Below the pieces are notes generated by a model, which saw nothing but the letters and a program-made list of their open reading frames with translations, did not search any database and was not told the origin of the DNA. From an uncultured Alistipes sp. (GTDB lineage Bacteria > Bacteroidota > Bacteroidia > Bacteroidales > Rikenellaceae), in NCBI GenBank assembly GCA_944321175.1, contig CALUKI010000013.1, positions 1 through 52,375 on the forward strand: a stretch of DNA of 52,375 nucleotides, given 5' to 3'. The position numbers and the translations under genes are program-made. This document shows, one piece after another, positions 26,086-34,112 of the stretch (the first letter of the stretch is position 1; each line of letters starts with the position of its first letter).

Positions 26086-28146
26086 TTACTTTTCGATGAG
26101 CGAGATCGAACGCTGGATGAAATCCGTCAGGTTCTTTCCCTTCAGCATGCCGTTGGTAAGCAGTGCGAGGTCGATGATCTGACGTACAAGCGAATTCTTG
26201 CCGCCGATCTCGCGCAGGCGTTCGTTCCGCTCGTCGCGCAGCGTGACGACCTTCTTCGACAACTCTTCGCGCATCGATTTCTCCTCGGCGGTCAGATCCT
26301 CCTCCTTCTTGTCCTTGATCGTCTCGTCGAAACGGTTCTCTTCGGCCACCGCCGCGTCGATCTTCTTGGTGATCGACTTCAGCTTGTCGCCGTACTCCTT
26401 CTCGACCTTTTGCAGAATGTCGATCACGATCGGATGGTTGCCGTTGACGACAATTGTGAAGGTGTCGGGCATCTGGCCGTAGAACTGGCTCATGCCGCCG
26501 CCGCTCATCGCCGCCATCTCCTTCATACGGCGCATGAATTCGTTTTGCGTGATGACAACCGGTGCTTCGTCGGCCGCCATCGGCTCGAAGGCGATGTTAT
26601 AGCGGATCTTCCCGTCGTCGGGCATCTGCGACTCGAAGACCGGCCGCAACAGCTCCTGCTGCGCCTCCGACAACGACATCTTCAGATCATCCGCCTTCTG
26701 GATCAGCTTCTCGATGACGTCGCTGTCGACACGCACGAAACGCTGCTTCTCGTGTTTCGACTCGTACCAGTTGATGTAGTGGTTGTCCAGCGGGCCGTTC
26801 ATCTCCAGTACGTCGTACCCTTTCGCCTTGGCCGCTTCAAGCGCCGAGATCTTCGCTACGGGATCATCCACATAGAGGAAGACCAGCGTGTCGTGTTTGT
26901 CGGTCTGGTTCGCCTTGACCAGCTCCTCGTACTCCTTCGACGTGAAGTATTTGCCGTCGGTGCTCTTCCACAGCATGAAGTTCTGCGCCTTCTCGGCGAA
27001 CTTCTCGTCGGTGAGAATGCCGTACTGGATGAAGATCTTCAAGTCGTCCCACTTCTTCTCGTACTCCTCGCGCATCGAGGTGAAAAGCTCCTGCAGACGG
27101 TCCGCAACCTTGCGCGTGATGTAGCTCGAAATCTTCTTCACGTTCGAATCGCTTTGCAGGTAGCTGCGCGAAACGTTCAGCGGAATGTCCGGCGAGTCGA
27201 TCACACCGTGCAGCAGCGTCAGATACTCCGGTACGATTCCTTCGACCTGATCCGTCACATAGACCTGGTTGCAGTAGAGCTGGATCTTGTTCTTCTGGAT
27301 CTCGAAGTTGTTGCGGATCTTCGGGAAGTAGAGAATGCCCGTCAGGTGGAACGGATAGTCGATGTTCAGGTGGATCGAGAAGAGCGGCTCCTCGCTCGTC
27401 GGGTACAGTTCATGGTAGAACTCCTTGTACTGCTCCTCGGTCAGCTCGCTCGGCTTGCGCATCCACAGCGGATCGGTGTCGTTGATGATGTTGTCCTTCT
27501 CCGTATCGACGTATTTGCCCTCCTTCCACTCCTTGACCTTGCCGAAGGCGATCGGAACGGGCAGAAAACGACAATATTTGCGCAACAGCTCCTCGACCTT
27601 CGACGGCTCGGCGTACTCCTTCGTCTCTTCCGAAAGGTGCAGCACGATCGTCGTGCCCCGGTCATGCGCTTCGTCGCTCTCCGACATCTCGAACTCCGGC
27701 GTGCCGCTGCACTCCCAGTGCACCGTCCTGCTGCCCTCCTTGTAGGAGCGTGTGATGATCTCGACTTTGTCCGAAACCATGAACGACGAGTAGAATCCCA
27801 GTCCGAAGTGCCCGATGATCGCCTGATCCTTGTATTTGGCCATGAACTCCTCGGCCCCTGAGAAGGCGATCTGGTTGATGAAACGGTCGACCTCGTCGGC
27901 CGTCATGCCGATACCGCGGTCGGTGATCGTCAGCAGCCGCTTCTCCGGATCGGTCGAAATGCGGATCGTCAGATCGCCCAGCTCCTCCTTCATCTCGCCT
28001 TTCGCCGCGAGCGTCTTCAGCTTCTGCGTCGCATCGACTGCGTTCGAGACCAGCTCGCGCAGGAAAATTTCATGATCGGAATAGAGAAATTTCTTGATGA
28101 CGGGAAAGATGTTTTCCGTAGTCACTCCGATTTTGCCGTTTGCCAT
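26086..28146 (-). CDS. htpG: Molecular chaperone HtpG (Hsp90)
   Basis: 686 residues. The N-terminal GHKL ATPase domain has FLRELVSNAVDA (Asn for Mg), TDRGIGM and GHFGLGFYSSFMV. The middle client-binding domain and C-terminal dimerisation domain follow at normal length. It is a cytoplasmic ATP-dependent chaperone. The leader is about 50-60 nt with an imperfect -7 box and an inverted repeat across the -33 region. Confidence 0.97.
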   Translation of the reverse strand: MANGKIGVTTENIFPVIKKFLYSDHEIFLRELVSNAVDATQKLKTLAAKGEMKEELGDLTIRISTDPEKRLLTITDRGIGMTADEVDRFINQIAFSGAEEFMAKYKDQAIIGHFGLGFYSSFMVSDKVEIITRSYKEGSRTVHWECSGTPEFEMSESDEAHDRGTTIVLHLSEETKEYAEPSKVEELLRKYCRFLPVPIAFGKVKEWKEGKYVDTEKDNIINDTDPLWMRKPSELTEEQYKEFYHELYPTSEEPLFSIHLNIDYPFHLTGILYFPKIRNNFEIQKNKIQLYCNQVYVTDQVEGIVPEYLTLLHGVIDSPDIPLNVSRSYLQSDSNVKKISSYITRKVADRLQELFTSMREEYEKKWDDLKIFIQYGILTDEKFAEKAQNFMLWKSTDGKYFTSKEYEELVKANQTDKHDTLVFLYVDDPVAKISALEAAKAKGYDVLEMNGPLDNHYINWYESKHEKQRFVRVDSDVIEKLIQKADDLKMSLSEAQQELLRPVFESQMPDDGKIRYNIAFEPMAADEAPVVITQNEFMRRMKEMAAMSGGGMSQFYGQMPDTFTIVVNGNHPIVIDILQKVEKEYGDKLKSITKKIDAAVAEENRFDETIKDKKEEDLTAEEKSMREELSKKVVTLRDERNERLREIGGKNSLVRQIIDLALLTNGMLKGKNLTDFIQRSISLIEK

Positions 28147-28192
28147 ACTCTTGTGCTTTTTGATTTGTTCGTTTTTTTGGGTATGGCCTCTT

Positions 28193-28235
28193 CAAACTAT
28201 GTGCCAGCGGCTTTTTGTCTGTCAAAATGGCAGAC
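28193..28235 (-). promoter_or_regulatory. Possible htpG promoter with inverted repeat
   Basis: Minus strand TTTTGAC (28227-28221) and TAGTTTG (28199-28193), one base short of TAnnTTTG. GTCTG/CAGAC arms (28217-28221, 28231-28235) flank the upstream element and may form an operator. Confidence 0.35.
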
Positions 28236-28316
28236 GGTGTGACATGAAAACGAGCCGCAAGCCCGCCGCGCCGTTTCCATGCCTGCTCCACGTCGTTCGG
28301 AATTCCGGCGGCCCGG

Positions 28317-28724
28317 CTATTTCATCGCCTCGGCGAGTGCCTCGACGAACCATTGCGGGGCGCGTGTCGGGCGATGCGTGTCGGCATGCAGGAATCCCAG
28401 CGCCGTCGCGCCCGTATTGATCAGTTCACCCTGTGAATTGTACACTTCGTATTCGAAACGGATGCGGGCCATCGGCATCTCCCGCAGCAGGATGCGCACC
28501 GTCAGCTCGTCGTCGAAGAAGGCCGGTTTCTTGTAGAAGGAGTGTACTTCGAGAATCGGCATGATGATGCCCCGACGCTCCATCTCGGCATACGACAGCC
28601 CCATGCTGCGCATCAGATCCGAGCGAGCCTCTTCGTAGTAGCAGATGTAGTTCGAATGATGGACGAAGCCCATCTGGTCGGTATGTTTGTACCATACCCT
28701 GATTTTCGTGTCGTGTGTCAACAT
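28317..28724 (-). CDS. Acyl-CoA thioesterase, hotdog fold (YbgC-like)
   Basis: 135 residues with the 4-hydroxybenzoyl-CoA thioesterase signature near the N-terminus (RVWYKHTDQMGFVHHSNYICYYEEAR). The Asp of HTDQMG is the catalytic position. It hydrolyses acyl-CoA or acyl-ACP thioesters in the cytoplasm. It is the last gene of the dnaN run; its start lies inside the end of the FAD synthetase gene (7-nt overlap). Confidence 0.88.
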   Translation of the reverse strand: MLTHDTKIRVWYKHTDQMGFVHHSNYICYYEEARSDLMRSMGLSYAEMERRGIIMPILEVHSFYKKPAFFDDELTVRILLREMPMARIRFEYEVYNSQGELINTGATALGFLHADTHRPTRAPQWFVEALAEAMK

Positions 28725-29479
28725 ATCTCTGTGAATTCGATGTGCGCCTGTCTGTCCGAGACGGCGAGTCCGAGACGGAGCCGCCCCTGCTCTCCGACCG
28801 TCAGCCGTGTCGCCCTCCCATCGACCGCCACTGCATATTGTCCCGGCGGCGGCAGCAGTTTGCGGGGATCCGCTATCCTGACCTCGCCGGCGTCGATGTC
28901 GGCGATCACCAGATAGGGATGGCGCAGCATGCGTGCGGCATGTGCCATCTCTCCCCGTCCGATCAACTGCCGGATGATGGTCGAACTGACTTTCTCGCCG
29001 CCGATGTCGCAGCGCCCCACCTCCAGAACCTCGATGCCGTACTCCTCGTACAGGGCGTGCAGCCGGTGGCGGTCGCCCTCCTTGTTGTGGCCGAAGCGGT
29101 GGTTGTAGCCCATCACCAGCGTCTCGACCCCCAGCCGTCCGGTCAGATCCCGCCGGACGAACTCCCGTGAATCGGTGCGGCTGAACTCCCGCGTGAAGGG
29201 AACGATGATCAGGTTGTCGATGCCGGCGCGTTCGAGCAGGCAGGCTTTCTCGTCGGGCGTGGTGAGGATCCGCAGCGTGGAGGGGGTCTCCAGGACAAGA
29301 CGGGGGTGCGGCGAAAAGGTCACGACGATGCTCTCTCCGTCGTGCGCGCGAGCCGATTTCCGCACGGCAGCCAGCAGCTCCGCATGTCCGCCGTGCACAC
29401 CGTCATACGATCCGACCGTGACGGCCGGATGCCGGAAGGCGGGCAGATTGTCGAAACCGTGAAAAATTCTCATCGGCAT
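28718..29479 (-). CDS. FAD synthetase family protein lacking a canonical riboflavin kinase domain
   Basis: 253 residues, against about 300-310 for bifunctional RibF. Residues 1 to about 180 are a nucleotidyltransferase domain of the RibF type: TVGSYDGVHGGHAELL (family GxFDGxHxGH, with S-Y in place of usual F), TFSPHPR, LIIVPFTREFSR, MGYNHRFGHNKEGD and KVSSTIIRQLIGRG. After ARMLRHPYLV the kinase signature GRxxGFPTAN is absent; only about 65 residues of beta-rich sequence (PPPGQYAVAV, RLRLGLAV) remain. It may adenylylate FMN only, or act on another substrate. Six nt downstream of rex. Confidence 0.82.
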   Translation of the reverse strand: MPMRIFHGFDNLPAFRHPAVTVGSYDGVHGGHAELLAAVRKSARAHDGESIVVTFSPHPRLVLETPSTLRILTTPDEKACLLERAGIDNLIIVPFTREFSRTDSREFVRRDLTGRLGVETLVMGYNHRFGHNKEGDRHRLHALYEEYGIEVLEVGRCDIGGEKVSSTIIRQLIGRGEMAHAARMLRHPYLVIADIDAGEVRIADPRKLLPPPGQYAVAVDGRATRLTVGEQGRLRLGLAVSDRQAHIEFTEIC

Positions 29480-29485
29480 GCGGTG

Positions 29486-30133
29486 TCAGTCGTCCGTGGG
29501 TTTCTCTTCGTTCTCCTTGACGAAGTATGCGACCTTTTCGAGCAGCGTCGTGATGTCGTAGTTCTCCACCACGATGCCGCGCGGGAAGTTCAAGGGCCGC
29601 GACGTGAAGTTCAGGACTCCCTTGATGCCGGCATTGATGATCGGTACGACCAGTTCGTCGGCAACGCGCGACGGCGACGAGACGATGACGATGTTGATGT
29701 CCTTGTCCTCGACAACCTCTTCGAAGGCGTCCATGTGGTGGCAGGGAATGCCGTCGATCATCTGCCCGACCTTTTCGGGGTCGATGTCGAAAGCGGTGGT
29801 GATCTTCAATTTCAACCCCCGCCCGTTGAAATATTTCGTGATGGCCTGCCCCAGGTGCCCCATTCCGATCACGGCGATATTGGTCACCGTGTCGCTGTCG
29901 AGAATGTTGCTGATGAAATCGATGAGCACCTTGACATCGTAGCCCTTCTTCGTGTCGCTCGAAAACCCGATGAGCATCAGGTCGCGCCGCACCTGTACGG
30001 CCGTGATGCCGTGAATGCCCGCAAGTACATGCGAAAAAATATGGGTGATGCCCTGTTTGTGGCACGAAAGCAGCGTCCGGCGGTATTCGCTCAGGCGTTC
30101 GATCGTTTTCTCAGGTATGTTTGAGGATGCCAT
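29486..30133 (-). CDS. rex: Redox-sensing transcriptional repressor Rex
   Basis: 215 residues. An N-terminal winged helix (about 1-80, with TAVQVRRDLMLIGF as recognition region) precedes a Rossmann NAD(H)-binding domain starting at IAVIGMGHLGQA and a C-terminal domain-swap helix (NYDITTLLEKVAYFV). Rex senses NADH/NAD and represses fermentation and respiration genes. No convincing Rex palindrome (TTGTGAA-type) was seen in the window. Confidence 0.95.
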   Translation of the reverse strand: MASSNIPEKTIERLSEYRRTLLSCHKQGITHIFSHVLAGIHGITAVQVRRDLMLIGFSSDTKKGYDVKVLIDFISNILDSDTVTNIAVIGMGHLGQAITKYFNGRGLKLKITTAFDIDPEKVGQMIDGIPCHHMDAFEEVVEDKDINIVIVSSPSRVADELVVPIINAGIKGVLNFTSRPLNFPRGIVVENYDITTLLEKVAYFVKENEEKPTDD

Positions 30134-30145
30134 ATTCGTCCGTTG

Positions 30146-31951
30146 TTATTGAATGCGAATCGTATAGTCCCGTTCATACGAGACCAGTACCCACTCCGTG
30201 TTGGTGCGGATGCCGCTCTCTGCCTCCTGCCGGAACCGGTAGGGCGTCTGGAGCGGCCGGAAAACGGCCTGTCCGTCGAGCTTCTCCTCCGCATCTTCGA
30301 ACATCGCCTCGCCGAAGAGAACGGCGGCATCGTATCCCCGATAGGAGAAGAGTGTCGGCATCGACCCGAAAGCCGTGATGTAGCGCTTGTCGAAGGCCCG
30401 GATGCCGGCGTTGTCCCGTCTGGCGTGGTAGGTGGACATGAGCGTGACGCGGTTTTTGAAAAAGAGGTTCCGGTCGATGTTGTCGAAGCGGTTCCAGTGC
30501 GATCCGCCGATCACCTCGTATTGCGGCACCGAATGGCCCCGTGCAACGATGTTGCTGGTGGCCGAGGCCAAGGCGGCAAGGATGGTATCGACTTCGGTCT
30601 CCGCACTTGCCAGCACGACGAATACCGCAGCATCGCGCGATGAAAGCAGATCGCCCATGTTGCTGCCCGCTTCGTAACGGTATGTCCCGTATCCTACCGA
30701 GGGGATCATCGCCTTGACCGCCTCCTCGAAAGCCGCGTCGTTTTTCTTTCCGTAGATCAGAACCACGCGGCGTCCGCTGTTGAGCAACGGGCGGAGTTTG
30801 GCGTATTTCTCATCCGGATCGGGCGCCATCTGGAACAACAGGGCACTGTGGGTATGTTCGATCGTCGCCAGCGGCGAAACAACCGGTATGCCCTTTTGTT
30901 CGGCACAGGCCAGCACGGGCGGCAATTCGTCTTCATAGACAGGGCCGACAATCAGCCGCGAGCGGAGAAACGCCGGATCCTCGACGATCCGATCGACTTT
31001 CTGCCGGTCGTGCGACGTGTCGAATACCTCCAGCCGGACCGAGCGCCCGTCGTTGCGCAGATCTTCGAGACCCAGCAGGAAACCCTGATAGAATTCCGTA
31101 TAACTGCTGTTCGGCCGGCCGTTGGTCGTGGCCGGCAGCAGCAGCGAAATGTCGAGTGCGGAATCGGGTGCCAGCGGCGTGATTTTCCCGATGCGCTCTG
31201 CAACCTGCACCGTATCGGCCGGTTGTGCCGGCGTGGCGGCGTATGCCGCTGCCGGCAGTTTGATGAGCGCCCCCGCCTTGAGCGTCTGCGGCGTAAGCCC
31301 GTCATTGAGCGCCGAGAGTTCCTGTTCCGATATGCCGTTCGCCTGAGCCAGCGAATAGATCGTGTCTCCCGGACGGACGACGTAATAGCGGCAGCTGTCG
31401 GCTGCCGTTACGCTGTTGAGCCGCTCCTTGTATCTCTCCAGCTCGGCCAGGTTTTCCGCATTGCTTGTCTTCCCGACCTCCTTTTTGCGGACCAGCAGTG
31501 TCGATCCGATGGTCAGATGCGCCGGATCGAGATCCTTGTTGTCTTTCATCAGTGTCTCGACCGAGATTCCATAGCGGCGCGATATGGCAAACAGCGTCTC
31601 GTGGGCTTCGATCGTATGGAGCAGGTATTTCCGACGCAGCTTCTTCTCCTCTTTGGCCGTAAGCGGCTTCTCCGGCTGCGGTTGCGGCTGCGGCAGCGGA
31701 ATCTTGATGTTCTGGTCGATCTTGATGACATCCGCAAGTGTCGGGTTGTGGTCGAGGAGCGTCTGCTCCGCAACGCCGTAAAGCCGTGCGAGCGAATAGA
31801 GCGTGTCGCCCTGCTTCACGGTGTGGATGTAGAATTTCTGTCCCCCGATATAGACGATCGTCTGCGACTTCTCCGACTGAGGCGCTGCCGCCCCTGCCGA
31901 ACTCCATCCCATGACCAGAGAGAGGATTGTTATGAGTATCGAACGTTTCAT
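30146..31951 (-). CDS. LysM-PBP1 protein (three LysM domains and a type 1 periplasmic-binding fold)
   Basis: 601 residues. A signal peptide (about 1-22) exports it. Three LysM peptidoglycan-binding repeats follow: HTVKQGDTLYSLARLYGV, HTIEAHETLFAISRRYGI and YVVRPGDTIYSLAQANGI. A proline/glutamine linker lies between the first two. Residues about 265-600 look like a type 1 periplasmic-binding fold (LLLPATTNGRPNSSYTEF, LIVGPVYEDELPPVL, GIPVVSPLA). The architecture is known in Bacteroidetes without assigned function; by analogy with LpoA, which also has a PBP1-like domain, a cell-wall-synthase regulator is possible. Coupled (ATGA) to the exonuclease gene. Confidence 0.88.
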   Translation of the reverse strand: MKRSILITILSLVMGWSSAGAAAPQSEKSQTIVYIGGQKFYIHTVKQGDTLYSLARLYGVAEQTLLDHNPTLADVIKIDQNIKIPLPQPQPQPEKPLTAKEEKKLRRKYLLHTIEAHETLFAISRRYGISVETLMKDNKDLDPAHLTIGSTLLVRKKEVGKTSNAENLAELERYKERLNSVTAADSCRYYVVRPGDTIYSLAQANGISEQELSALNDGLTPQTLKAGALIKLPAAAYAATPAQPADTVQVAERIGKITPLAPDSALDISLLLPATTNGRPNSSYTEFYQGFLLGLEDLRNDGRSVRLEVFDTSHDRQKVDRIVEDPAFLRSRLIVGPVYEDELPPVLACAEQKGIPVVSPLATIEHTHSALLFQMAPDPDEKYAKLRPLLNSGRRVVLIYGKKNDAAFEEAVKAMIPSVGYGTYRYEAGSNMGDLLSSRDAAVFVVLASAETEVDTILAALASATSNIVARGHSVPQYEVIGGSHWNRFDNIDRNLFFKNRVTLMSTYHARRDNAGIRAFDKRYITAFGSMPTLFSYRGYDAAVLFGEAMFEDAEEKLDGQAVFRPLQTPYRFRQEAESGIRTNTEWVLVSYERDYTIRIQ

Positions 31952-32730
31952 CCTTCCCGTTTTTTCGTTTCCTTTCCGCGCAGCCGGATCTCCGTAATCA
32001 CTTTTTTCGTATAGAGCGGAAAGTCGCCGTTCATCATCCAGTTGTAGTAGCTCGGTTCGATTTCGAAGATCTCGGCAACGCTGCGTCCCTTGTACTTTCC
32101 GAATCCGAAGACCTCCTCGCCCTTGTCGTTGTAGAGAATGCGCCCCGCATAGTCGGCCGCTTCGTTGCGTGTCGAGAACTCCGCCAGAAAATCGATGTCG
32201 TTCTGCAACGTGTCGTAACGGTCCAGTTGTGCCTGCAGCACCTCATAGGTCGCTATCGTGTCGGCCTCGGCGGAGTGGGCATTGGCGAGATCTTTGTCGC
32301 AATAGAATTTGTAGGCCGCCGACAGGGTGCGCTGCTCCATCTTGTGGAAGATGTTCTGTACATCGACGAAACGCCGCCGCTTGAAATCGACGTTGATGCC
32401 GGCCCGCAAAAACTCCTCCACGAGCACCGGAAGATCGAAGCGGTTCGAATTGAAGCCTCCGAAATCGCATCCGCTGATGAACTGTTCGAGCGATTTGGCG
32501 ATCTGTGCGAAGGTCGGACACTCCTTGACGTCTTCGTCGCTGATGCCGTGAATGGCCGTAGCCTCCTCCGGAATGTGCATCTGCGGGTTGAGCCGGCGAG
32601 TCTTGACGATCTCCTTGCCGTCGGGCATCACCTTGACCATCGAGATCTCCACGATACGGTCGCGGGCCGTATCGACTCCGGTGGTTTCGAGGTCGAAAAA
32701 GACGATCGGGCGTTTGAGCTTGAGTTTCAT
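31948..32730 (-). CDS. DEDDh 3'-5' exonuclease (DnaQ/epsilon-like)
   Basis: 260 residues. Exo I is VFFDLETTG (D13, E15), Exo II FNSNRFDLPVL, and Exo III HSAEADTIATYEV (H and D), giving the complete DEDDh set. The last 60 residues contain FGFGKYKGRSVAEIFEIEPSYYNWM, a small module resembling DUF3820-type sequences found after some exonucleases. It may proofread for DnaE or act in repair. The start at 32730 follows the family; an upstream frame to 32817 lies over the HU-like gene. Neighbour dnaN encodes the sliding clamp. Confidence 0.88.
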   Translation of the reverse strand: MKLKLKRPIVFFDLETTGVDTARDRIVEISMVKVMPDGKEIVKTRRLNPQMHIPEEATAIHGISDEDVKECPTFAQIAKSLEQFISGCDFGGFNSNRFDLPVLVEEFLRAGINVDFKRRRFVDVQNIFHKMEQRTLSAAYKFYCDKDLANAHSAEADTIATYEVLQAQLDRYDTLQNDIDFLAEFSTRNEAADYAGRILYNDKGEEVFGFGKYKGRSVAEIFEIEPSYYNWMMNGDFPLYTKKVITEIRLRGKETKKREG

Positions 32731-32737
32731 GCGTCGT

Positions 32738-32941
32738 TTATTTCGTGATCTTGCGGAAGAGCCCGCGCAGGAATTCAAGCGCTTCGGCGGCGTTGCCGCG
32801 AAATGTCTCCGAAGCATCCTTCACCTTGTTTGTTACGGCATCGCTCAGCACCTGTTCGAAGGTGTCGAGTACCTCTTCGCAGATCTCCGCCGTGTATCCC
32901 GTGCGCCGGGCCACCTCTTCGATGAGTTTCTGTTTGTTCAT
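32738..32941 (-). CDS. Short HU-like protein without the DNA-binding arm
   Basis: 67 residues. The first 40 (MNKQKLIEEVARRTGYTAEI, then a helix) resemble the helical dimerisation half of HU/IHF. The beta-arm sequence (GFGxF, RNPxTG) is missing; instead a charged helix follows (NKVKDASETFRGNAAEALEF) ending in LFRKITK. It lies 17 nt after dnaN and 7 nt before the exonuclease gene. It might be a partner subunit or nucleoid protein; it is unlikely to bend DNA like HU. Confidence 0.65.
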   Translation of the reverse strand: MNKQKLIEEVARRTGYTAEICEEVLDTFEQVLSDAVTNKVKDASETFRGNAAEALEFLRGLFRKITK

Positions 32942-32958
32942 CTCGTGTCGGATGCCTT

Positions 32959-34083
32959 TCAGGCGTTGATCATCATCGGCATGAGCAGCATGAGCGTCGT
33001 GCTCGGCTGCTTGTCGTCATAGACCGGCTTGAAGACGCCTGCGCGGGTCGAATCCGCCAGTTCGATCTGGACCGTCGGCGTGTCGATGTTGGAGAGAATC
33101 TCCACAAGGAACGTCGATTTGAAGCCGATGGTGATTGCCTGTCCGTCGTAGCTGCAGCTGATCGTCTCGTTGGCCGACATCGAGTAGTCGATATCCTGTG
33201 CCGTCAGGTTGATCTTATTGTCGGCGATGTCCATGCGGATCAGGTTCGTCGCGGGATTCGAGCAGACTGCGACGCGCCGGATGCCGTTGACGAGTTCGAC
33301 ACGGTCGATAAGCAGCTTGTTGGGGTTGTTGGCCGGAATGACGGCGTTGTAGTTCGGGTAGCTGCCCTCGATCAGCCGGCAGACAAGCGTATGGTTCTTG
33401 AGCGTGAAGACCGCGTTTTTCGAATCGAACGCCATCGTGACCGGCTCCTCCTCCTTGAGCAGCATGCCTTTGAGCAGGTTGGCCGGTTTCTTCGGCAGAA
33501 TGAAGGCGGCGGAAATGTCTCCCTGCTCTTCCGAGGTGTATTTGACCAGTTTGTGGGCGTCGGTTGCGACGAAGGTGACAGCCTGCGGTTCGAGATTGAT
33601 ATAGACGCCGTTCATGATCGGGCGCAACTCGTCGTCGGCTGTAGCGAAGATCGTTTTGTTGATTCCGTTGACCAGCGTGTCCACGTCGAGCGTCATCTCC
33701 TTCTTCTCCTCTGTCAGCGTCGGCAGGGCCGGATAACTTACGGCGCTGGCGCCCGGTATCGAGAGTGATCCGCTCTTCCAGCTGAGCTTGATCTCGAAGC
33801 TCTGTTCGTTGCAGTCAATCGTCAGCGGAATCTCTGCGAACTCCTTGAGTGAATCGAGCAGCTGCTTGGCCGGAGCGGCGATCATTCCTTCACGTTCGAC
33901 ATTCTCCACCCCGATCGAGCCGACAAGGGTGGTCTCCAGATCGGATGTGGTGACTTTCAGCCGGTTGTCTTTCAGCTCCAGCAGAAAATAGTCGAGAATC
34001 GGAAGCGTGTTTTTGTTGCTGATGACCTTGCCGGTAGTGGCCAGCAGCGACAGAAGTGCAGAACTTGATACGGAAAATTTCAT
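32959..34083 (-). CDS. dnaN: DNA polymerase III subunit beta (sliding clamp)
   Basis: 374 residues in three repeated clamp domains. It starts MKFSVSSSALLSLLATTGKV and ends TLMLLMPMMINA. Typical strings are NTLPILDYFLLEL, YPALPTL, FVATDAHKLVKY and the C-terminal VYDDKQPSTTLMLLMPM. The clamp tethers DNA polymerase III. The start at 34083 matches the family; an upstream in-frame extension to 34218 would run into the nucleoside phosphorylase gene. Second gene of the eight-gene operon. Confidence 0.96.
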   Translation of the reverse strand: MKFSVSSSALLSLLATTGKVISNKNTLPILDYFLLELKDNRLKVTTSDLETTLVGSIGVENVEREGMIAAPAKQLLDSLKEFAEIPLTIDCNEQSFEIKLSWKSGSLSIPGASAVSYPALPTLTEEKKEMTLDVDTLVNGINKTIFATADDELRPIMNGVYINLEPQAVTFVATDAHKLVKYTSEEQGDISAAFILPKKPANLLKGMLLKEEEPVTMAFDSKNAVFTLKNHTLVCRLIEGSYPNYNAVIPANNPNKLLIDRVELVNGIRRVAVCSNPATNLIRMDIADNKINLTAQDIDYSMSANETISCSYDGQAITIGFKSTFLVEILSNIDTPTVQIELADSTRAGVFKPVYDDKQPSTTLMLLMPMMINA

Positions 34084-34112
34084 ATCGTTTCTTGTTTTTT
34101 TGTTGGTTATAT

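Noticed and set aside
28193..28215. Sigma-54-like TGGCAC...TTGAA before htpG
   Set aside because: The -12 GC is GA here and no sigma-54 activator is near; the resemblance is probably chance.
29159..29479. A frameshift explaining the short FAD synthetase
   Set aside because: The frame is uninterrupted, the stop overlaps the thioesterase start in normal operon fashion, and no kinase motif appears in other frames downstream.
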